Shown one piece after another: positions 52,172 to 62,162 of a stretch of DNA of 64,000 nucleotides (its first letter is position 1; each line of letters starts with the position of its first letter). The position numbers were made by a program, and so were the translations under genes. The stretch lies in NCBI GenBank assembly GCA_903896045.1, contig CAITWD010000022.1, positions 68,398-132,397 of the forward strand. Direction: 5' to 3'. The notes beneath the pieces were generated by a model. It saw only the letters and a program-made list of their open reading frames with translations. It was not told the origin of the DNA and did no database searches. Source of the stretch: an uncultured Actinomycetes bacterium (GTDB lineage Bacteria; Actinomycetota; Thermoleophilia; Miltoncostaeales; Miltoncostaeaceae).

Positions 52172-53434
52172 GTGTCTGAGAGTTCGCTAGCCCCACTGTC
52201 CGCGTCGTACCTTGCGCGTCCTGAGGATGTGAAGCGCGTCGTGCTGTTGTACTCCGGAGGTCTTGACACCTCCGTGATGCTCAAGTGGATTCAAGATGAA
52301 TACAAGGCAGAGGTTATTGCGCTGTGTATTGATCTTGGTCAGCCGACCGATGACTTCACTCAGGTGCTCGACAAGGCGCGCATGCTCGGTGCGGTCGAAT
52401 CGATTTTGGTGGATGCCAAAGAGGAGTTTGCACGCGACTACGTGGGCCCATCAATTCTCGCCAACGCCAAATATCAAGGCGGGTATCCGCCCTTCACCAG
52501 CCTCGGGCGGCCGCTGTTGGCCAAGATCGCTGTGGAGACGGCGCGCACATTCGGCGCCGACACCATTGCGCATGGTTGCACCGGTAAGGGTAACGACCAG
52601 GTGCGCATTGAGGCAACGGTCGCAACGCTCGCTCCAGAGCTGAAGGTCATCGCACCCGTGCGCGAATGGCAGATGGGGCGTGATGAGGAAATTGCCTATG
52701 CGCTTGAGCACGGCATCCCAGTGTCGAGCTCGGTCGAGCGCCCATATTCGATCGATGACAACCTGTGGGGTCGCTCCAGCGAGGGCGGCATGATCGAAGA
52801 ACTCGACCAGGCTCCACCAGACGATCTCTTCGAGCTCGTGACCCCGCCAATCAATGCGCCCGATCGGGTGGAAGAGATTGTGGTCGGATTCCGCGAAGGA
52901 CTACCCGTATCAATTGATGGGGTCGAATATGGCCTCGTCGAGATCATTCAACGCATCGCCGAGATTGCGTGTCGAAATGGTGTGGGCATCGTCGATCACA
53001 TTGAGGATCGCGTGGTGGGTTTGAAGGTCCGTGACATCTATGAGGTTCCCGCAGCAGAGGTCATCTTGACGGCGCACCGTGAGCTCGAGAAGCTGGTGTG
53101 TACTGGGCGCCAAAATGCACTCAAGCCGCAACTCGATGGGTTGTGGGCGCAGCTGGTGTACGAGGGCCTGTGGTACGAGCCGCTGTTGGAGAATCTGAAT
53201 GCCCTCATGCGCGATGTGAACCGCAAGGTCACGGGGGAGATCACGATGCGCCTCTACAAGGGGTCGGCGCGTGCCGCCAAGCGCGTGTCGCCATACGCGA
53301 TCTACGATAAGTCGCTTGCCACCTTTAATGCGGACGCATCGTTTTCACAGCACGCATCGCCAGGCTTTATTGAGCTGTTCTCACTCCAGAGCCGAATGGC
53401 GTACCGCATCAACCAGACCCTCGAAGGCAAGTAG
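52172..53434 (+). CDS. argG: Argininosuccinate synthase
   Basis: VVLLYSGGLDTSVMLKWIQDEYKAEVIALCIDLGQ, AHGCTGKGNDQVRIEAT, SVERPYSIDDNLWGRSSEGGMIE. GTG 52172 proposed (ORF from 52136). Confidence 0.96.
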   Translation: MSESSLAPLSASYLARPEDVKRVVLLYSGGLDTSVMLKWIQDEYKAEVIALCIDLGQPTDDFTQVLDKARMLGAVESILVDAKEEFARDYVGPSILANAKYQGGYPPFTSLGRPLLAKIAVETARTFGADTIAHGCTGKGNDQVRIEATVATLAPELKVIAPVREWQMGRDEEIAYALEHGIPVSSSVERPYSIDDNLWGRSSEGGMIEELDQAPPDDLFELVTPPINAPDRVEEIVVGFREGLPVSIDGVEYGLVEIIQRIAEIACRNGVGIVDHIEDRVVGLKVRDIYEVPAAEVILTAHRELEKLVCTGRQNALKPQLDGLWAQLVYEGLWYEPLLENLNALMRDVNRKVTGEITMRLYKGSARAAKRVSPYAIYDKSLATFNADASFSQHASPGFIELFSLQSRMAYRINQTLEGK

Positions 53435-53437
53435 CCG

Positions 53438-54373
53438 ATGCGACGCATCATCCCGCCGCAGCGGTTGCGCATCCATCAAGGTGCAGCGCCGTCAGTGTGC
53501 GCACTGCACCATGGTGCGGCCGGGCTGTCGCTTCTCGAATGCGACCCACCCGCAGGCGCGACTGTACTCACCGCACCGAAAATTGCACTGTCGGTGGCGT
53601 CGCCGTATCCGACCCACGGACTCTCGGCGACCGCCGGCGGCACGATGGTGATGAGCTGGGCCCCAGGGGCAATTCAAAGCATTGTGCTGCCCGATCTCGC
53701 CCAAGCCTTTGATCGGCGCCCCCCTGGTGCGTGTGACGCCCGAGGGGCGGCGCGCGCCAATGCTGCGCTGCTGCGGGCAGATGATGGATGGAGAGGGGTG
53801 GTGCTCCCAAGTATGGGGGACCGTATCTCCGATCTTGGCCCCGGACCGGTTGCGATCTCGGCAAATGGATTGCAAATCGCGATCTACGATGAGGGCACTA
53901 CATATGTGGTCGCGCTGGCGGATGGCGAACCCATCGCCGAGTATCCGGGCGTGGTGGAGGATATTGCCTTTGCCTCGGATCGCCTCTGGATTGCTGCCAA
54001 TGGGGCGGTACACCCTGCAGGCGATACGAGTGCTCAGACGGGATCTCCTGTCATCGCACTTGCCGGCGCAGGGGCCGCGAATCGCGTGCTGGCGCGAGAT
54101 GCTGATGGGCGTCTGACGCGATATGGCGCAGGCGAGCCTGCCGAAAGCTGGACCCCTGTCATCACCGACATCACCGCAATTTCGCTCTCTGACGACGGTG
54201 GTTGGGCCACTCTTTCAGGTCCTGACGCGGTCGCCGTGGTGCGTGCGACGGATGGGGCCCTCGCGCTCTATATCGCCGGCGCATCTGCAATTGCCCTCGC
54301 ATTTGATGGCCGAGTGGTCATTGGTGGCGAGTGGGGTATGGCACTTATTGTTCCCTTTGAGGAGTCCGTATGA
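53438..54373 (+). CDS. Uncharacterised protein, possibly beta-propeller-like
   Basis: 311 aa; repeated short hydrophobic strands with AISANGLQIAIYDE, ISLSDDGGWATLSGPDAVAVVRATDG, ending DGRVVIGGEWGMALIVPFEESV; no enzyme motif. Confidence 0.65.
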   Translation: MRRIIPPQRLRIHQGAAPSVCALHHGAAGLSLLECDPPAGATVLTAPKIALSVASPYPTHGLSATAGGTMVMSWAPGAIQSIVLPDLAQAFDRRPPGACDARGAARANAALLRADDGWRGVVLPSMGDRISDLGPGPVAISANGLQIAIYDEGTTYVVALADGEPIAEYPGVVEDIAFASDRLWIAANGAVHPAGDTSAQTGSPVIALAGAGAANRVLARDADGRLTRYGAGEPAESWTPVITDITAISLSDDGGWATLSGPDAVAVVRATDGALALYIAGASAIALAFDGRVVIGGEWGMALIVPFEESV

Positions 54374-55011
54374 GTACGCGTTCGATTCCGCCGCAGCCGG
54401 TTCTTCCGGATGACCCTGGCCCCTGGTCGGGAATTCTCGATGTGCTGCAGCGTCGGGGCATGCGACCTGGGCGTCGACGCGCGGAGCCGCCGAATGGGCT
54501 GATGATCATGCCGCCGCCGCACACCGAGTTGGAGCTTGCCGGCTTCGACCCCTCGCTGGGCATCGCGGGTACCGACCGTGTGAAGGTGATCTCGGCGGCA
54601 CGTGAGCCTGCACTCGGACTCACGACCCTCGATGGCGATCGGATCCAGGGGATCGCTCGTTTGATTACGCGGACCTGGGCGTTGTCTGACTTGAAGCTTG
54701 TGGGTGAGGATCGATCGGAAACCGACCCTGCGGCAAATTTGCCTCCGGCTGCCGTGTTGTCGGATTTGGCGGACGGAGAACTTCCCGCCTCTGCGGTACT
54801 GGCCCCCGGTGGGCAGGTCGCAATTGTGCCGGTGTATGAGACCCCGCGTATTTATTCGCTGGTCATCTTGCGGACCCAGGATCGAGGAATTTGCCGGGTG
54901 ATCCGATGGGCGCGTGCGGGCACGTGGTCACAGGACGGCAAATTGCTGGTGATCGGCGGGGAGTGGGGACTGCTCGCACTTGAGCATGCGGTGGTCGCAG
55001 GCGGCGAGTAA
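54370..55011 (+). CDS. Uncharacterised protein coupled to the upstream ORF
   Basis: 213 aa; ATGA overlap with the upstream stop; ends SQDGKLLVIGGEWGLLALEHAVVAGGE. Confidence 0.65.
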   Translation: MSTRSIPPQPVLPDDPGPWSGILDVLQRRGMRPGRRRAEPPNGLMIMPPPHTELELAGFDPSLGIAGTDRVKVISAAREPALGLTTLDGDRIQGIARLITRTWALSDLKLVGEDRSETDPAANLPPAAVLSDLADGELPASAVLAPGGQVAIVPVYETPRIYSLVILRTQDRGICRVIRWARAGTWSQDGKLLVIGGEWGLLALEHAVVAGGE

Positions 55012-55015
55012 GTCA

Positions 55016-55049
55016 TGTGTGGGGGCCTGTCGTCGGCAGCCCCCACACA
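55016..55049 (+). terminator. Terminator-like hairpin TGTGTGGGGGC...GCCCCCACACA before dnaE
   Basis: 11-bp perfect stem (55016-55026/55039-55049), 12-nt loop; no T-tract. Confidence 0.6.
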
Positions 55050-55140
55050 CTACCTGTGGCGTTGAGAACCCCGCTTAGACCCCACATATTGTGTTGGCGG
55101 CCTCTTGCCGTGTGGGCGGCGGCGGGTTAGCCTCATAGGT

Positions 55141-58100
55141 ATGGCAGTCGCCCCAGACTTCGCGCATCTGCATGTCCACTCGGACTATTCGATCCTGGAC
55201 GGCGCCTGCAAGATCCAACGCCTGCTCGATCGCGTCGAGGAGATGGGTCAAACCGCGACCGCCTTGACCGATCACGGGGTGATGAGCGGCGCAATCGAGT
55301 TGTACCGCACCGCAAAAAAACGCGGCATCACTCCGATTGTTGGCCTTGAGGCCTACCTCGTGCCCGATCGTCATGCGCGTCCTGGGCGTGAGCGTCGTGC
55401 CCACATCACGCTCCTGGCGGAAAATACGGCCGGGTACTACAACCTGATCAAGCTGTGCTCCAAGGGCTTTCTCGAGGGCTACCACCGAAAGCCCCGCGTG
55501 GATTATGAGCTCTTGTCGCAGCATGCCGATGGGGTCATCGCACTCACGGGGTGCTTGTCGGGAACCATCTGTGGATTGGTTGAGCAAGACGACCTTCCGG
55601 GTGCCCGGGCGGAACTCGATCGGCTTGTGCAGATCTTTGGGCGAGACGACCTCTACGTCGAGATCCAAGACTCCGGCATCCCGGTGCAGCAAAAGATCAA
55701 TGCACAGCTTGCACGCCTTGCCCGTGACGCAGGTCAGACGATGGTGGCGACCTGCGATGCGCACTACGTCTGCCAGCATGATGCCGATGCCCATGAGGCG
55801 CTCTTGGCGATTCAAACACGCGATGTCCTCTCAAACCCCAATCGCTTTAAGTTCGACACCAAGGAGTTTTACTTAAAGACGGGTGCCGAGATGGCGATCG
55901 CGCTTCCGGATTTCCTCGATGCGATTCCTGTCTCAATGGAGATCGCTGGGCGTTGTGGTGGCCTGGAGCTTCCGATTGGGGAGTTCAAGCTTCCGCGGTT
56001 CCCGGTTCCCGATGGCTCGACACCCACCGATTATCTCGAGCGGCTGTGTCGCGAAGGGATGACGCGGCGCTATCAGGCAAGCCCACCCCAGGGGGCAGAG
56101 GAGCGCCTGCGGTTTGAACTTGACGTCATCGAAGAGATGGGCTTTTCGTCCTACTTTTTGATCGTCTGGGACTACATTCGTTGGGCCCGAGAAAATGGCG
56201 TTGCCGTGGGTCCGGGGCGTGGGTCAGCCGCGGGGTCGCTCGTGGCATTCACGCTGCGCATTACCGATCTGGATCCACTCGAGCATGGGTTGCTGTTTGA
56301 ACGGTTCCTGAATCCTGGGCGTAAGAGTCTTCCCGATATTGATACTGACTTCGCCCAAAATGGACGGGAACGCGTGGTGGCATATGTCACCGAACGCTAC
56401 GGCCAGGGCTCAGTGGCGCGTATTGGCACCTTCGGCAAACTGCTTGCGCGCGCGGTGGTGCGCGACGCGGGACGCGTGTTGGGCTATAGCTACGGCCAGG
56501 TCGACCGTATCGCCAAGCTCGTGCCGGAGCGGCCGATCGGTATTCGCCTTGAGGATGCCCTCAAAGAGGGCACCGAGCTCGCTGACGCATACGCCTCAGA
56601 TGAGGTGGTGCGCACGATCATCGATACCGCACGGCCACTCGAGGGGTTGGTACGCAATGAAGGGGTCCACGCTGCGGGAGTGGTGATCGCACCGAGTGAT
56701 GTCACCGACTTTATTCCCGTGCGTACAGATGATGATGGAAATGTTGTGACCCAGGTGCCTGATCACGATGTCGAGGCGCTCGGACTCCTGAAGATGGATT
56801 TCCTTGGCCTTCGCAATCTGGACGTGATTCAAAAATGCCAGGAACTCATCACCGAGACCCACGGGATTGACCTTGACATCGACACGCTGCCGATGGGGGA
56901 TCTTCCGACCTATCAAATGCTTGCTCGTGGCGAGGGGCTTGGGGTCTTTCAGTTTGAATCAAGCGGTATGCGAGACGCGTTGCGCGAGGTGCGTCCCACC
57001 GAATTTGCCGACCTCATCGCACTGGTTGCCCTCTACCGCCCAGGGCCGATGGCATTTATCTCGACCTATGCGCGCAACAAGCGGGACCCATCCAAGGTAG
57101 AACTCGCTGACCCGCGTCTCGAGCCCATCACCGGGCCCACGTACGGGGTGGCGATCTACCAAGAGCAGCTGATGGCGATCTCGCGTGCGATTGCGGACTT
57201 CTCGCCATCGCGTGCGGATGATTTGCGCAAAGCGGTCGGCAAAAAAGATAAAGACCTCATGGCGTCGCTCAAGGATGAGTTCATCTCTGGGTGTATTTCC
57301 TCAGGCACCGCTACCAAGGTTGCCCAGGATCTTTGGGCGCTGTGCGAGGCAGCAGGGGACTACTCATTCAACAAGTCGCATGCTGCCTGTTACGGGTTGC
57401 TGGCGTACCGCACCGCCTACTTAAAGTGCAATTTCCCGTCTGAGTACATGGCCGCCTTGATGAGCTCCGTCATGGACACCAAGGATCGCGTGCCGTTTTA
57501 TGTCGCAGCAGCCCAAGACATGGGCCTTGCGGTGCTGCCTCCCGATGTCAATGTCAGCCGTTCTGATTTTGCGGTGACAGGACCAAAAGAGATTCGTTTC
57601 GGCATGACTGCCGTCAAGGGGGTCGGCGAAAATGCGGTTGCGGCAATCATCGACGCCCGCGGTGCGGGTGGCGCATTTACCTCGATTTGGGATTTTTGTC
57701 GTCGCGTCGATCAGGCCAGTGTGAATAAGCGTGCGCTGGAGAGCCTGATTCGTGCCGGCGCGTTTGACTCGACCGGTGCAACCCGGTTTGGAATTCTTGA
57801 AGTGTTACCGCAGGCGATGGCTGCAGCGACGAAGGCGCGCAACGATGCTGCCGCAGGCCAGGAGTCGCTCTTTGCGGGACTTGATTCGGTCGCGGGTGAT
57901 GGCATTTCGATGGATCTTGATCTTGCCATCCCAGGAGAGGAGTTCTCGCGTGAGGATCTCTTGGCGGCAGAAAAGGAAGCGCTGGGACTCTATGTCTCAA
58001 GCCATCCACTCCAGGATTGCCGCAATCAGCTCTCTCGTGCAGTGACGACTGGGCTGGGACGCCTCGATGACCAAAACGACGGTGCATTTGTGACCGTTGG

Positions 58101-58581
58101 CGGAATTATCGGTGCGGTGAAAGCCATCAATACGCGCCGTGGTGAGGCAATGATGTTCGTGCGCCTTGATGATCTTGAGGGGTCGGTCGAGGTCGTTGTG
58201 GTGCCGGCGGTGCTTGCCGAGGCCCGAGAGGTCCTTGTGGCAGATCGCATTGTGCTCATCACGGGTCGCATCGATCAAAAGGGCGAAGGCGAGACAAAGA
58301 TTGTCGCGCGGACGATTGAACCCTTCGACGTTGATCCAGACAAGGAAGAGCATCGTCTGACGCTGCACGTACATGCGTCACGTCTTGAGCCAGAGCATCT
58401 GCCTCAGTTGCGTCAACTGCTTGTCGACCACCGAGGCGAGTCGCCCGTGGTGATGGTGATGGAAACCGATGAGGGGGCGTATCGCTACCGCTTTGGTGAT
58501 GAGTACAAGGTCAATCCCCGCGACGGAAGTTTGCAGGCGTCCTTGAAGACCCTGTTTGGCGAGCAATGCGTGGTGCGCTAA
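55141..58581 (+). CDS. dnaE: DNA polymerase III subunit alpha
   Basis: FAHLHVHSDYSILDGACKI PHP start, GPGRGSAAGSLVAF, SLPDIDTDFAQNGRERVV, YQEQLMAISRAIADFS, C-terminal OB fold. Start ATG 55141. Confidence 0.97.
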   Translation: MAVAPDFAHLHVHSDYSILDGACKIQRLLDRVEEMGQTATALTDHGVMSGAIELYRTAKKRGITPIVGLEAYLVPDRHARPGRERRAHITLLAENTAGYYNLIKLCSKGFLEGYHRKPRVDYELLSQHADGVIALTGCLSGTICGLVEQDDLPGARAELDRLVQIFGRDDLYVEIQDSGIPVQQKINAQLARLARDAGQTMVATCDAHYVCQHDADAHEALLAIQTRDVLSNPNRFKFDTKEFYLKTGAEMAIALPDFLDAIPVSMEIAGRCGGLELPIGEFKLPRFPVPDGSTPTDYLERLCREGMTRRYQASPPQGAEERLRFELDVIEEMGFSSYFLIVWDYIRWARENGVAVGPGRGSAAGSLVAFTLRITDLDPLEHGLLFERFLNPGRKSLPDIDTDFAQNGRERVVAYVTERYGQGSVARIGTFGKLLARAVVRDAGRVLGYSYGQVDRIAKLVPERPIGIRLEDALKEGTELADAYASDEVVRTIIDTARPLEGLVRNEGVHAAGVVIAPSDVTDFIPVRTDDDGNVVTQVPDHDVEALGLLKMDFLGLRNLDVIQKCQELITETHGIDLDIDTLPMGDLPTYQMLARGEGLGVFQFESSGMRDALREVRPTEFADLIALVALYRPGPMAFISTYARNKRDPSKVELADPRLEPITGPTYGVAIYQEQLMAISRAIADFSPSRADDLRKAVGKKDKDLMASLKDEFISGCISSGTATKVAQDLWALCEAAGDYSFNKSHAACYGLLAYRTAYLKCNFPSEYMAALMSSVMDTKDRVPFYVAAAQDMGLAVLPPDVNVSRSDFAVTGPKEIRFGMTAVKGVGENAVAAIIDARGAGGAFTSIWDFCRRVDQASVNKRALESLIRAGAFDSTGATRFGILEVLPQAMAAATKARNDAAAGQESLFAGLDSVAGDGISMDLDLAIPGEEFSREDLLAAEKEALGLYVSSHPLQDCRNQLSRAVTTGLGRLDDQNDGAFVTVGGIIGAVKAINTRRGEAMMFVRLDDLEGSVEVVVVPAVLAEAREVLVADRIVLITGRIDQKGEGETKIVARTIEPFDVDPDKEEHRLTLHVHASRLEPEHLPQLRQLLVDHRGESPVVMVMETDEGAYRYRFGDEYKVNPRDGSLQASLKTLFGEQCVVR

Positions 58582-58609
58582 CGCCCACAGGTGCAGCAGA
58601 CGGCCGGTC

Positions 58610-59011
58610 ATGAGTGAGTCGGCGGGTATTCCGTCGCGTCGACCAGGGGCGCGTGTGGGGACACCCTTCCCCGATGATGGACCCGGGGGCTGCCGGAGTT
58701 GCGCGGTCCATTGCGAGCGCGTCGTCTACCCCTCAGGTTGCCGCGCGGCCGAATGCACGCGCCTCTACACATACCTGCGCGATGGCCGTGAGGTGATGGG
58801 GTGTCTCGATAAGGTCTTTTGGGCAGAAATTGATGTCGAGCATTTCGCCGCACTTCAACAGAGCCGGGATGGATTTGGCGGACTACGGGTGTGGCGCACA
58901 CCACGCAGCATCTGCCAATGCGCAGTCGTGCGCACGTTTGCGCATCGCCCACATGGTCCATGTGTCGCGCCGGAGTTTGGTACCGATGTCATCGACCCCA
59001 CGCCCGCCTGA
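58610..59011 (+). CDS. Cysteine-rich hypothetical protein (possible metal-binding)
   Basis: GCRSCAVHCERVVYPSGCRAAECTRLYTYLRDGREVMGCLDKVFWAEID; ATG 58610; no family recognised. Confidence 0.6.
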   Translation: MSESAGIPSRRPGARVGTPFPDDGPGGCRSCAVHCERVVYPSGCRAAECTRLYTYLRDGREVMGCLDKVFWAEIDVEHFAALQQSRDGFGGLRVWRTPRSICQCAVVRTFAHRPHGPCVAPEFGTDVIDPTPA

Positions 59012-59026
59012 AGCGAGTGCGGGGTC

Positions 59027-59707
59027 CTATGCGACCCGAACGTAGAGGCCCGCAGCGGCAATATCACTGATCTCGCGTGTCGAGCCATTGTGCGAGATCG
59101 TGCGCTGGCCGGTCGCAGGGGTGTGCGCAGTGATCTCGAGTTCGGTGCCGGGTGCAAGACTCGAGTCATAGAACCAGTTCAAGAGGTCAGTGTCATGCTC
59201 TGCCAGACGGACAATCACGACGCGCGCGGGAGCATCAATATCGCAGAGTGCGCGGAGATCGCGATTTTCTGCTTGCTCGAATGCAGTATCGATGGGCCAG
59301 CCGTGGGGGCAGCGATCGGGATGACCGAGGCGATCGGCGAGGCGGGCGACCATCTCATCATCAAACGCATCTCCCATCGCGTCAGCGTGTTCATGGGATT
59401 CCGCGGGGGTGTACCCCATAAAGTCGGTTAAAAAGCGTTCGATGATGCGGTGATTGCGGACAACGCGCTCTGCCTCGGTGCGTCCTGCGTCGGTAAGCAC
59501 GGGCTTGCCGGTGGCACGCGACACCAGACCGTCATGTTCGAGGCGGCTCATCATCTCGCTCGCGGTGGCAGGACTGACACCGAGCATCTCTGCAACCCGG
59601 GCTGCGGGCGCGGGTCCTCTGCTTGCGATCGGACCATATTCGCCGATCGGAAAGGCGAGAAAGTACAACGCCTCGAGGTAATCCTCGGTTGAGTGGTGGC
59701 GTACTCC
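59027..59707 (-). CDS. DtxR/MntR/IdeR-like metal-dependent transcriptional regulator
   Basis: STEDYLEALYFLA, RVAEMLGVSPATASEMMSRLEHDGLVSR, LTDAGRTEAERVVRNHRIIERFLTDFMGY, CPHGWPID; C-terminal FeoA/SH3-like region. Confidence 0.92.
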   Translation of the reverse strand, partial: GVRHHSTEDYLEALYFLAFPIGEYGPIASRGPAPAARVAEMLGVSPATASEMMSRLEHDGLVSRATGKPVLTDAGRTEAERVVRNHRIIERFLTDFMGYTPAESHEHADAMGDAFDDEMVARLADRLGHPDRCPHGWPIDTAFEQAENRDLRALCDIDAPARVVIVRLAEHDTDLLNWFYDSSLAPGTELEITAHTPATGQRTISHNGSTREISDIAAAGLYVRVA

Positions 59708-59795
59708 CATAATCGAGATGTTACTCCAACCCGTCCTCGCGACGACCATCCCACCGCTGCGCGATACGGGGATGGTCGTCGCTGGGAACCTGTGA

Positions 59796-60506
59796 TTACT
59801 TCTCGGTGATTGCGACCCGGTAGATGTAGACCGGCTGCAATGGCTTGCTGTTGCTATCAGCAGGGACCGAAATGATCCGCTGGACCGTGTCCAAGCCTGT
59901 TGTCACTTTGCCAAAGCGGCTGTAGAGCAGCTGCAATTGGGACGCGCCTGCGGGCGTCGCGACGATGAAAAATTGCGAGCCGTTGGTGTTGGGCCCGCTG
60001 TTTGCCATCGCGAGATCGCCGGCGGCGTAGGGGGTCGTCGGGAGCTCGTCGGGAAACTGATATCCCGGCCCACCTGTGCCGTTCCCGTTGGGGTCACCAC
60101 CTTGAATAACGAAGTTGGGGACGACGCGGTGAAAGGTCAGGCCATTGTAAAAGCCCTCGTTTGCCAGGAAGACAAAGTTGTTCACGGTCTTTGGCGCGGC
60201 AAGGGGATTGAGTTGGAGCACGATCCGCCCACACGAGGTGTCCATGGTTGCGGTGTAGGTCTTGGTGAGATCGATGGACACCGAGGGGGCTGATCCGTAG
60301 GTCTTCGGACTTGGTGCCGGTGAAGGCGCTGTGTGGATACAGGTGCCTGCCGGAACTTTCGGGACGTTGACCGCTGCGCTTGCAGAGGTTGTGCTTTGAG
60401 ACGGAGTTGATGAGCTTGAGGAGCTACTGCCACATGCGGTGAGGACGCACAGACCTGTTGCCACTGCCGCGGCAGCAAGGGTGCGTTGAGTCAATGTGTT
60501 CATAAA
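59796..60506 (-). CDS. Peptidyl-prolyl cis-trans isomerase (cyclophilin), predicted lipoprotein
   Basis: Lipobox-like VLTACGSSSSS; NNFVFLANEGFYNGLTFHRVVPNFVIQGGDPNGNGTGGPGYQFPDE, LAMANSGPNTNGSQFFIV. Confidence 0.93.
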   Translation of the reverse strand, partial: FMNTLTQRTLAAAAVATGLCVLTACGSSSSSSSTPSQSTTSASAAVNVPKVPAGTCIHTAPSPAPSPKTYGSAPSVSIDLTKTYTATMDTSCGRIVLQLNPLAAPKTVNNFVFLANEGFYNGLTFHRVVPNFVIQGGDPNGNGTGGPGYQFPDELPTTPYAAGDLAMANSGPNTNGSQFFIVATPAGASQLQLLYSRFGKVTTGLDTVQRIISVPADSNSKPLQPVYIYRVAITEK

Positions 60507-60642
60507 CTGGAGGGTAGCGGGTGAATTGGACGGCGCGAAATGGCGTCGGTATCGCCGATTGGCCCGAGATTGCATTGTCGGGCGCGCCGACCTCGTCGGT
60601 GGGGGGTTGTGATTCGCCCGAAAACACGCGACGCTGTGCGGG

Positions 60643-61782
60643 ATGGCTGAACTCGGACATACGGCACTCGGCGCATGGAGTGGCGGGCGATTTATGCATT
60701 TTGGGTTGGCGCTTGAGGATGCGCGCTATCTCGATTTGATGCGACCCGATATCGACATTCACACCGTTGTCACTGCCGATGTCTACGGCTCTGGCGAGGG
60801 CGATCGCATGGTGGGTCAGGCGATTGCCGGCCTTCCGCGTGAGAGCTACCAGCTCGTCGGCGCCATTGGCCACGACTTCGTCAAGGGCGAGCGTGAGGGA
60901 GCGAAGGGATTTCCTCGTTTCACCGATCCGCGTCTGCGGCCGCCCGAGCGTTTTGTTGCCTACCTTGAGCGGGCATGCGAGGAAAGTCTTGTCAGGTGCG
61001 GCGTGGACTCCTTTGATCTCTTGCTACTGCATAACCCTGACCGAATCGGATATTCGAGTTCGGTGGTGTGGGAGCAGGGGATGGCGCGATTGCGCGAGCA
61101 GGGACTTGCGCGTGCAATTGGCGTGGCACCGGGCCCCGCAAACGGTTTTACTCTCGACATTCTGCGATGTCTGGAACGGTTCGGGGACATCCTCGACTGG
61201 GCAATGCTGATCTCAAACCCATTCGAGCCGTGGCCCTCGCGTCTGGTGCTGCCTGCGTGCGAGAGCGCCGACGTTCGGGTGCTTGCCCGCGTCGTGGATT
61301 ACGGCGGTGTATTCCATGACGATGTCCCTAACGAGGACGCGCTCGCCGCCAATGATCATCGGGGATTTCGACCTGCGGGTTGGGTCAGACAAGCGCGTGC
61401 GCAGCTTGATCGGATTCGCGAGATTGGCGAGCGCAACGATTTGACGCCACTGCAGTTGTCATGCCAGTGGACCTTGGCCCAGCCAGCCGTCGCCTCGGTG
61501 GTACCGACCCTGATTCAAGAGCCCGGCCCGTTGGCAAAGCTTGTCGAGGAAAAACGCGCCGAACTTGCCCGCGTTCCTGCCACAACGGTATTGAGTGCTG
61601 ATGATATTGCGGCAATCAATGAGGTCGGCGAGAACGCCGGATGTATGGCATTAAAGGGTGGCTCGCCGGTCCATGAAGGAGATGAGCGCGCAGATGCCTG
61701 GCCACTTGATGACGATCTTCGTCGACTTGCTGATCGCTGGGGGATTCATCCCGAGCGCGATTTGGTGAAGACTCACTCCTAA
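60643..61782 (+). CDS. Aldo/keto reductase
   Basis: TADVYGSGEGDRMVGQAIAGLPRESYQLVGAIG, VDSFDLLLLHNPD, LTPLQLSCQWTLAQPAVASVVPTLI. Confidence 0.87.
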   Translation: MAELGHTALGAWSGGRFMHFGLALEDARYLDLMRPDIDIHTVVTADVYGSGEGDRMVGQAIAGLPRESYQLVGAIGHDFVKGEREGAKGFPRFTDPRLRPPERFVAYLERACEESLVRCGVDSFDLLLLHNPDRIGYSSSVVWEQGMARLREQGLARAIGVAPGPANGFTLDILRCLERFGDILDWAMLISNPFEPWPSRLVLPACESADVRVLARVVDYGGVFHDDVPNEDALAANDHRGFRPAGWVRQARAQLDRIREIGERNDLTPLQLSCQWTLAQPAVASVVPTLIQEPGPLAKLVEEKRAELARVPATTVLSADDIAAINEVGENAGCMALKGGSPVHEGDERADAWPLDDDLRRLADRWGIHPERDLVKTHS

Positions 61783-62162
61783 TGTGATGCCGGTGGCGTC
61801 GCGTCGGGGACACCGACTGCAACCACCGCCACGGCGATGATCAGGTGATCGTGTCCGGGGCCGTAATCGGTACCATTGGGAAGGCGCATGCCGCCTTCGT
61901 TGGCGGTCACCGTCACGGTTCCATAGGGGAACTCCCCCGCGACGGTTGCCGTATTGACCTCGTCGGGTCGCGGCACCGCAACCGTGACATTGACGATCAT
62001 CGTGCTGCGATCACCGTTGGGGAGTAGACGCGACAGGCCCGGTAGCGATGTGCGACCAATCGCCTCCCGCGCTGCCCGACAGGCCGCCTTGGTCATATCC
62101 TCGCCGACCAGATCGACGCCGAGGCCCATTTCTAAAAAGAGTGGGGGTGCGTCACCGGTCAC
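61779..62162 (-). CDS. Lin0512-like conserved hypothetical protein
   Basis: 127 aa; [39 protein letters not shown]..., resembles the Lin0512 family pattern as I recall it. Confidence 0.7.
   Translation of the reverse strand: MTGDAPPLFLEMGLGVDLVGEDMTKAACRAAREAIGRTSLPGLSRLLPNGDRSTMIVNVTVAVPRPDEVNTATVAGEFPYGTVTVTANEGGMRLPNGTDYGPGHDHLIIAVAVVAVGVPDATPPASH

Noticed and set aside
55075-55815. 246-aa minus-strand ORF over the dnaE start
   Set aside because: Overlaps the PHP domain of dnaE, which has strong motif support on the plus strand.
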